Shown here: piece after piece, positions 59,086-64,000 of the stretch
Layout: every line of letters begins with the position of its first letter
Numbering within the stretch: position 1 is the first letter of the stretch
Source of the DNA: Chryseobacterium sp. JJR-5R
GTDB taxonomy: Bacteria > Bacteroidota > Bacteroidia > Flavobacteriales > Weeksellaceae
Direction of reading: 5' to 3'
Assembly: GCF_034047335.1 (NCBI RefSeq)
Contig: NZ_CP139137.1
Span: forward strand, 1,860,001-1,924,000
DNA: 64,000 nucleotides
Notes under the pieces: generated by a model
The model's database searches: none
The model's input: only the letters and a program-made list of their open reading frames with translations
What the model was told of the DNA's origin: nothing
Translations under genes and position numbers: made by a program

Positions 59086-60177
59086 ATGAAATGTGGAATC
59101 GTAGGCTTACCGAATGTTGGTAAATCAACCCTTTTTAACTGCCTGAGCAATGCCAAAGCCCAGTCTGCAAACTATCCTTTCTGTACCATTGAGCCTAACC
59201 TCGGAACGGTTTCCGTACCGGATCACAGGTTATTCGAGCTGGAAAAAATCGTAAAGCCTGAAAGGGTGCTACCTGCTGTGGTAGAGATTGTGGATATTGC
59301 AGGCCTTGTAAAAGGGGCAAGCAAAGGGGAAGGGTTGGGTAACCAGTTCCTGGCCAATATCCGGGAGTGCGAGGCGATCATCCATGTATTAAGATGCTTT
59401 GATAACGGGAATATCATCCACGTAGAAGGTTCCGTAGACCCGATGCGCGATAAGGAAATCATTGACATAGAACTTCAGTTAAAGGACCTGGAAACGATTG
59501 GGAAAGCTGTTGATAAAGCAAAGAAATTTATCAAGTCCGGGAAGAAAGAAGACATTCTAGCGTATGAAACCCTTCAGAATCTTCAGAAATTTCTGGAGGA
59601 TGGTAAGAATGCAAGGGAATTTGCAATGGATGATACCACAAAAGTTATTATCAGTGAAGTTCAGCTGCTGACCAACAAGCCAGTGCTCTACGTGTGCAAC
59701 GTAGATGAAAACTCAATTAAAAACGGAAACGACTGGATTCCTAAGATTGAGGAAATGGCTAAAAATGAAGGTGCCGAAGTGGTAGTACTGGCGGCACAGA
59801 TTGAAGCCGACATCAATGAACTTGAAACTTTTGAGGAGAGAGAAATTTTCCTTGATGAACTGGGACTTACAGAACCGGGCGTGAATCGTCTGATCAGAAA
59901 AGCCTATGACTTACTGAAGCTTCAGACGTATTTTACAGCCGGAGTGAAGGAAGTAAGAGCCTGGACGATCGGGCAGGGCTGGACCGCTCCGCAGGCTGCA
60001 GGAGTAATCCACACCGATTTTGAAAAAGGGTTCATCCGTGCGGAAGTCATCAAATTTGATGATTATATGACGTATGGTTCCGAAGCCAAAATAAAAGAAG
60101 CCGGAAAGCTTTCCGTAGAAGGAAAAGAATATATCGTGAAGGACGGTGACATCATGCACTTCAGGTTCAACGTATAA
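59086..60177 (+). CDS. ychF: Redox-regulated ATPase YchF (OLA1 family)
   Basis: A 363-residue P-loop protein of exactly the usual length. G1 is '[20 protein letters not shown]', G3 '[20 protein letters not shown]', and the altered G4 that favours ATP is at 'YVCNVDENS'. A coiled-coil insert follows and a C-terminal TGS domain ('[20 protein letters not shown]', '[19 protein letters not shown]', '[11 protein letters not shown]'). It binds ribosomes and 26S-like complexes and takes part in oxidative-stress responses. A terminator follows at 60207. Confidence 0.97.
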   Translation: MKCGIVGLPNVGKSTLFNCLSNAKAQSANYPFCTIEPNLGTVSVPDHRLFELEKIVKPERVLPAVVEIVDIAGLVKGASKGEGLGNQFLANIRECEAIIHVLRCFDNGNIIHVEGSVDPMRDKEIIDIELQLKDLETIGKAVDKAKKFIKSGKKEDILAYETLQNLQKFLEDGKNAREFAMDDTTKVIISEVQLLTNKPVLYVCNVDENSIKNGNDWIPKIEEMAKNEGAEVVVLAAQIEADINELETFEEREIFLDELGLTEPGVNRLIRKAYDLLKLQTYFTAGVKEVRAWTIGQGWTAPQAAGVIHTDFEKGFIRAEVIKFDDYMTYGSEAKIKEAGKLSVEGKEYIVKDGDIMHFRFNV

Positions 60178-60206
60178 TATAGGAATATTAAAGTTAGTTA
60201 TATAAG

Positions 60207-60242
60207 AAAGGCGCTTTCAACATGATGTTGAAAGCGCCTTTT
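60207..60242. terminator. Terminator between ychF and the leader-peptide gene
   Basis: AAAGGCGCTTTCAACA and TGTTGAAAGCGCCTTT pair over 16 bp with a 4-base loop. It closes ychF; on the minus strand it also lies 14 bases after the end of the convergent peptide gene. Confidence 0.88.
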
Positions 60243-60255
60243 GCATAGATTTAAA

Positions 60256-60411
60256 TTACGGAATGATCTGACATTGTAACTTTCCACAGAATGGCCCGTA
60301 CTTTTTATATTCTCCATTTGTCATATCAATACCTATTTCTTCTCCTCCTGTGATTGACCGCAGTTGTTTTTTGTCTGATTTTTTTCCATCGCTCAAATTC
60401 TGATGCTTCAT
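60256..60411 (-). CDS. Double-glycine-leader peptide, bacteriocin-like, 51 residues
   Basis: This short minus-strand gene has an ATG at 60411 and TAA at 60256-60258. The N-terminus 'MKHQNLSDGKKSDKKQLRSI' leads to 'TGG' at residues 21-23. The KKQLRSITGG ending is the leader form of flavobacterial bacteriocin-like peptides, which is cut after Gly-Gly by a C39-type peptidase transporter. The mature part would be 28 residues with 'GPFCGKLQCQ', two Cys five apart (42 and 47) that could form a disulfide or thioether. No transporter or maturase lies within reach in this window. A peptide of unknown activity is the safest call. Confidence 0.68.
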   Translation of the reverse strand: MKHQNLSDGKKSDKKQLRSITGGEEIGIDMTNGEYKKYGPFCGKLQCQIIP

Positions 60412-60624
60412 AACGAATAATTTTTAAGGACTTGACCGATGCTCATTCAGAAAATAAAGACATACCTCTCACATCTCATAAAAAAGTTACAAGGCAAAAC
60501 CCAAATGTTTTATTGCTGAAAATAACTTATTGCTTACATTTGAATGTACAGTCCCTGACTATGAAAAAATAGTCTGTCCTATATATTTGAAGAATATTTT
60601 CCCCATTAAGAAATTAAACTTTTC

Positions 60625-61716
60625 ATGATGAAAATAATATATTTTATTGCTTTTATTTTAATGTTTTCATGTTCCCGAAATGTTGAAGACCGATGTTTTG
60701 CCAATGATTACGAGCAGATTTTCAAATCATATACGGAGAAAGAGCCGTTTACGGTAAAAGAGATCCTGAAGCATAAGCCCGATTATATCGAAATAACAGA
60801 TCTCAAAAAATATCGGACTTTTAAAGAAGACAGTATTCAATTAAGGCATCAAGACGAATCAGAAGAACTGTCAGAGAAAAGATGGAAAATCCATGAGGAG
60901 GAATATGAAATTTTTAAAGCAAAATTTTCGGATCAGTTCTTATTCTCCCATAAGCAGCAGACCGGCAATATTACCTATGCTCTTGGAAACAATGATCTGG
61001 GATCCTGGTTGCTGAAAATTGAAAATAATAAATCCTATGCGTATTTCTTGGGATTAAGTTTTAGTCATTACTATATTAATGATATTCAGGATAAATCTAT
61101 TATAGAAAATGGTTTCCTTCAGTTGCAGGGAAGCTTGGTAAAAATTGTAAAAGTTGCCGGGTTACCCGGATATGACGATTATTCGGCAATAGGTGACGGG
61201 AAATTATTTAAAATAAGTTTAAAAGAGCTGACAAGAGATTCTGATGATGACGGCTATAATGATATCTTCGAGCAAAGTTTCGGGCTGAACCCAAACAGCA
61301 AAGATACTGACGGAGACGGCATGAGCGATTTTGTTGACCTCAACCCTATGTTTGCATCCGTGAAAAATAAGTTTACGGAACTTTACGAATTATTGCTTCC
61401 CACTTATGCGCACACTACTGTTGATTTGAAAGAACTGCATTATACATTTACTGTTTTTGAGAGCGATTGTGACTATTTCCATCAGGTCAGCCCGGATGAA
61501 CGGATTTTATTTATACCCGAAAGTGAGAGACGCAAAACCTTTTACGTAAATATGACAGATGTTACCAGAGGCAATATTTCCAAGATCAGGAAAGATAAAG
61601 CCAATCCGGACAGATTTTATATCTCAAAGTCAGGAAGCAGTTTTGAAAATGATTATGCAGCCGAGTATAAAAACGGCAAATGGATTTTAAAAATTATAGG
61701 TGGAATTATTATTTAA
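60625..61716 (+). CDS. Lipoprotein with thrombospondin type 3 calcium repeats
   Basis: A 363-residue protein with signal and lipobox 'FILMFSC' (Cys 16). The first 200 residues match no family I recognise ('HKPDYIEITDLKKYRTFKED', 'SYAYFLGLSFSHYYIND'). Residues about 204-240 hold two aspartate-rich calcium repeats, 'DSDDDGYNDIFEQSFGLNPN' and 'DTDGDGMSDFVDLNPM', of TSP3/EF-hand type. The C-terminus is again unassigned. It is probably an outer-membrane or periplasmic calcium-stabilised protein. It does not share an operon with its neighbours. Confidence 0.8.
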   Translation: MMKIIYFIAFILMFSCSRNVEDRCFANDYEQIFKSYTEKEPFTVKEILKHKPDYIEITDLKKYRTFKEDSIQLRHQDESEELSEKRWKIHEEEYEIFKAKFSDQFLFSHKQQTGNITYALGNNDLGSWLLKIENNKSYAYFLGLSFSHYYINDIQDKSIIENGFLQLQGSLVKIVKVAGLPGYDDYSAIGDGKLFKISLKELTRDSDDDGYNDIFEQSFGLNPNSKDTDGDGMSDFVDLNPMFASVKNKFTELYELLLPTYAHTTVDLKELHYTFTVFESDCDYFHQVSPDERILFIPESERRKTFYVNMTDVTRGNISKIRKDKANPDRFYISKSGSSFENDYAAEYKNGKWILKIIGGIII

Positions 61717-61737
61717 TTTTTACTATAATGGTTGTAT

Positions 61738-61753
61738 ATTTGAATTTTACAAA
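61738..61753 (+). promoter_or_regulatory. 16-bp direct repeat copy 1, at the AraC promoter
   Basis: ATTTGAATTTTACAAA overlaps the end of a TATATTTG -7 box (61735-61742) 16 bases before the AraC start. The identical 16 bases recur at 62709-62724 before the SDR gene, so it may be the regulator's binding site. Confidence 0.55.
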
Positions 61754-61758
61754 CCGGA

Positions 61759-62709
61759 ATGATGGAAAAAACCGCTCATACCTCCCACAGCTCCCTGGAA
61801 GATTTCTATCAGGAAATGACCCACAAGCTTGGCATTGGAATCGACAGTATCCTACCGAAAGGGCTGCAGAAAGAAATCGGCCACTTTAATGTGTTTGATA
61901 TTGCCCAGACCATTCGGCAGGTAAAACTAACCTCCCAGATGCCTTACAACAGGAGAAAGTACTACAAGATCAGCCTGATCCGCGGAAAAAACAGGGCAGA
62001 ATATGCCGATAAAATTATCAAAATTAAAACCAATGCGCTGTTGTTCGCTACTCCGAAAGTACCCTATCACTGGATTCCCGAAGATACCGAACAGTCAGGG
62101 AGCTTCTGTGTGTTTACCGAAGATTTTTTGATCAAAGACAAACCGTACAATACACTGCAGGACCTGCCGATTTTCCGGCCCGGGTCCGTTCCGCTTTTTG
62201 AGATTGATGATGAGCTGGCTGATGAAATAGAAGTTCTGTTTGCAAAAATCAAAAAGGAGATCGCTTCCGATTATGTTTTTAAATATGACCTGATCAGAAA
62301 CTATGTGCTGGAGCTGGTGCATTACGGCCAGAAGCTGCAGCCTGCTGCAAAGCTTTCTAATTCAGGTGATGCTTCCCTTAGGGTGGTTTCCCTGTTTATT
62401 GAGTTGCTGGAACGGCAGTTTCCCATAGAATCGCCGGATCAGCAGCTTCAGATGAAAACAGCGAAGGATTATTCAGACCGCCTGTCCGTTCACGTAAACC
62501 ATCTGAATAAAAAGCTGAAAGAAAGCACCGGAAAAACTACCACGGAAATCATTGCAGAAAGAGTGGTGCAGGAAGCTAAGATCCTGTTAAGACAGACCCG
62601 GTGGACAGTTTCGGAAATAGCATATGCATTGGGATTTGAAGAGATTGCGCATTTCTCGAATTTCTTTAAAAAGAAAACTTCAATGACTCCATTGGAATTT
62701 CGTTCGTGA
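61759..62709 (+). CDS. AraC family transcriptional regulator
   Basis: A 316-residue regulator from ATG 61759 (ATG 61762 is equally possible). The N-terminal half is a cupin-like ligand domain ('YKISLIRGKNRAEYADKII', 'FCVFTEDFL'); the C-terminal HTH pair is 'KTAKDYSDRLSVHVNHLNKK' and 'WTVSEIAYALGFEEIAHFSN' with 'MTPLEFRS'. It is followed by an SDR gene on the same strand (89-base gap), with the same 16-bp repeat in front of each, so it probably controls itself and that gene. Confidence 0.9.
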   Translation: MMEKTAHTSHSSLEDFYQEMTHKLGIGIDSILPKGLQKEIGHFNVFDIAQTIRQVKLTSQMPYNRRKYYKISLIRGKNRAEYADKIIKIKTNALLFATPKVPYHWIPEDTEQSGSFCVFTEDFLIKDKPYNTLQDLPIFRPGSVPLFEIDDELADEIEVLFAKIKKEIASDYVFKYDLIRNYVLELVHYGQKLQPAAKLSNSGDASLRVVSLFIELLERQFPIESPDQQLQMKTAKDYSDRLSVHVNHLNKKLKESTGKTTTEIIAERVVQEAKILLRQTRWTVSEIAYALGFEEIAHFSNFFKKKTSMTPLEFRS

Positions 62710-62724
62710 TTTGAATTTTACAAA
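62709..62724 (+). promoter_or_regulatory. 16-bp direct repeat copy 2, upstream of the SDR gene
   Basis: An identical copy of the 61738 repeat overlaps the AraC stop codon and lies 74 bases before ATG 62799. The CAAATATTTG palindrome at 62742-62751 follows and may include the promoter. Confidence 0.55.
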
Positions 62725-62798
62725 TTACCGTTTGATTAAAGCAAATATTTGCATCCGGGAAATGCTGAACTTTGCGGTATTAAAACCAATTAAAAAAT

Positions 62799-63563
62799 AT
62801 GGAAACTAAAAGAAAAATTGCATTAGTTACAGGCGGAAGCCGCGGCCTGGGAAGAAATTCTGCCATAAAAATCGCGGAAAAAGGCCTGGACGTCATCATT
62901 ACGTATAAAAGCAACCGGGAGGAAGCTGAAAAAACAGTAAGTGAAATTCAGGCGATGGGTAGAAAAGCCATTGCCTATCCGCTGGATACTAAAGATATGA
63001 AGAGTTTTGATGCCTTTGTGAAAACCGTAGGCGATCATCTGGAAGAAAATACCGGCAGCAGGAACATTGATTTCCTGGTGAATAATGCAGGAACGGCTTT
63101 GTATTCCCCGATAGCCGAAGTTACTGAAGAGCAGCTGGATGATGTAGTGGATATTCATTTTAAAGGCGTGTTTTTCCTGACACAGAAATTTTTGCCCTTC
63201 ATCAACGAACAGGGCGGAATTATCAATGTTTCTTCCGGTCTTGCAAGGTTCGCGCTGCCGGGATCTTCTGTATACGGTTCAGTAAAAGCCGGCGTTGAGA
63301 TGCTGACAAGATACATGGCCAAAGAGTTGGGACCGAAAAAAATTAAGGCGAATGTAGTGGCTCCAGGTGCTATTGAAACTGATTTCGGAGGCGGAAGAAC
63401 CCGTGATGATGAACAGGTGAACGCCATGATTGCAGGGGCTACCGCATTGGGCAGGGCAGGAGTCCCGGATGATATCGGGGGTGTAGTGGCTTTTCTCTGT
63501 ACGGAAGAAGCACGCTGGATCAACGGGCAGCGGATCGAGGCTTCCGGCGGGATGTTCTTATAA
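62799..63563 (+). CDS. SDR family oxidoreductase
   Basis: A 254-residue short-chain dehydrogenase. The cofactor loop is 'VTGGSRGLGRNSAIKI' with 'YKSNREEAE' after beta-2 (Lys and Arg favour NADPH), then 'VNNAGTALY', 'NVSSGLARF', and the catalytic 'SVYGSVKAGVE' (YxxxK). 'GTPDDIGGVVAF'-like and 'INGQRIEASGGMFL' are the usual C-terminal features. It reduces a carbonyl of unknown identity. It is paired with the AraC gene upstream and closed by the terminator at 63563. It is not closely similar to the SDR at 15950. Confidence 0.92.
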   Translation: METKRKIALVTGGSRGLGRNSAIKIAEKGLDVIITYKSNREEAEKTVSEIQAMGRKAIAYPLDTKDMKSFDAFVKTVGDHLEENTGSRNIDFLVNNAGTALYSPIAEVTEEQLDDVVDIHFKGVFFLTQKFLPFINEQGGIINVSSGLARFALPGSSVYGSVKAGVEMLTRYMAKELGPKKIKANVVAPGAIETDFGGGRTRDDEQVNAMIAGATALGRAGVPDDIGGVVAFLCTEEARWINGQRIEASGGMFL

Positions 63564-63601
63564 AAAAGACGGTGGCTGGTATACCCTTGCCACCGTTTTT
63601 A
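63563..63601. terminator. Bidirectional terminator
   Basis: ACGGTGGC and GCCACCGT pair around a 12-base loop with AAAAAAG on one side and TTTTT on the other, serving the convergent SDR and aminotransferase genes. Confidence 0.85.
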
Positions 63602-63602
63602 T

Positions 63603-64000
63603 TTATAGTTTTGACAGATTTTCCAGTGCTCTTTCCAGTGTTTCCTCTTTTTTTGCAAAACAAAGCCGGATCACATGCTCGTTCTTTTTATTTTTATAGA
63701 ATGAAGAAAAGGGCACACTTGCTACTTTATGGGTAGCCGTCAGCTCGCGGGCAAATTCAAAATCATCTTTATTATCTGAAATCCTGTCATATTTCAAAGC
63801 CTGGAAATAAGTTCCCTCGCAGTCCAGCACTTCAAAAGGTGTATTGGCCAGTCCCTTTCTTAAAAAATCCCTTTTTTTCTGAAAGAAGCTGTTAAGATAA
63901 AGGTAATGATCCGGATTTTTCATGTATTCTGCCAAAGCCAGCTGAAGCGGTGCATTCACGGAAAATACATTAAACTGGTGGATTTTCCTGAATTCATCCG
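63603..64000 (-). CDS. PLP-dependent aminotransferase, C-terminal part (continues past window)
   Basis: The minus-strand frame is open to the right window edge, so the N-terminal two thirds are missing. The visible 132 residues match the C-terminal domain of class I/II aminotransferases of the methionine/kynurenine group: 'FRKIHQFNVFSVNAPLQLAL', 'FQKKRDFLRKGLANTPFEVL', 'GTYFQALKYD' and 'EHVIRLCFAKKEETLERAL' (with the conserved carboxylate-binding Arg). The PLP lysine is outside. A shorter reading from a GTG at 63959 is not the real start. Confidence 0.85.
   Translation of the reverse strand, partial: DEFRKIHQFNVFSVNAPLQLALAEYMKNPDHYLYLNSFFQKKRDFLRKGLANTPFEVLDCEGTYFQALKYDRISDNKDDFEFARELTATHKVASVPFSSFYKNKKNEHVIRLCFAKKEETLERALENLSKL

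Overview
The window looks like chromosome of a flavobacterium of the Chryseobacterium/Elizabethkingia type (Bacteroidota). The evidence is a SusC/SusD pair, TAnnTTTG-type -7 boxes in front of many genes, secreted proteins with lipoprotein or plain signal peptides, a type IX secretion sorting-domain remnant, DUF1294 and DUF2975 proteins, and short peptides with a 'LRSITGG' leader. No rRNA, tRNA or CRISPR array was seen. Genus is inferred from protein style, not from a marker search.

Layout. 1-3.3 kb: end of a SusC receptor gene, its SusD lipoprotein and a secreted glycerophosphodiester phosphodiesterase. 3.5-9.5 kb: OmpR-type regulator, histidine kinase, an LtaS-like membrane sulfatase-fold enzyme, a PAP2 phosphatase and a TSUP permease, all rightward, reading as an envelope-lipid block. 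9.8-14.8 kb: DUF2975 membrane protein with a small HTH partner, then an ABC ATPase with a permease fused to an M1 peptidase. 15-17.7 kb (leftward): aldo/keto reductase, SDR, AraC regulator. 17.7-20 kb: mostly decayed DNA with a histidine-kinase remnant and one hypothetical gene. 20-25.1 kb: a damage-tolerance cassette (S24-type repressor divergent from a Y-family polymerase and a DnaE2-like polymerase) with two matched 15-bp palindromes in the shared control region. 25.1-26 kb: decayed T9SS-cargo gene. 26-34.3 kb: YihY protein, a GH35/GH29 glycosidase operon, a DKNYY-type protein and an FMN reductase.

34.5-47.8 kb is a rightward, visibly AT-rich defence island: hsdR, hsdS, a large SMEK/NACHT STAND protein inserted between S and M, hsdM interrupted by an in-frame stop just before its NPPF motif, a TIR-domain protein, and an McrBC pair. 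To its right (47.8-50.6 kb) lie small ORFs, two DUF1294 paralogues, an HTH regulator and a cluster of inverted-repeat intergenic elements.

50.9-64 kb is ordinary chromosome: typA, a secreted lectin/thrombospondin-3 protein pair, an M23 peptidase lipoprotein, a GHL10-type glycosidase lipoprotein, ferritin, ychF, a calcium-repeat lipoprotein, an AraC/SDR pair and the end of an aminotransferase gene. Between ychF and the lipoprotein gene, on the minus strand, is a 51-residue double-glycine-leader peptide gene.

The most interesting items are the defence island (especially the STAND gene inside the type I operon and the interrupted hsdM), the leader peptide, and the paired operators of the mutagenic-polymerase cassette.
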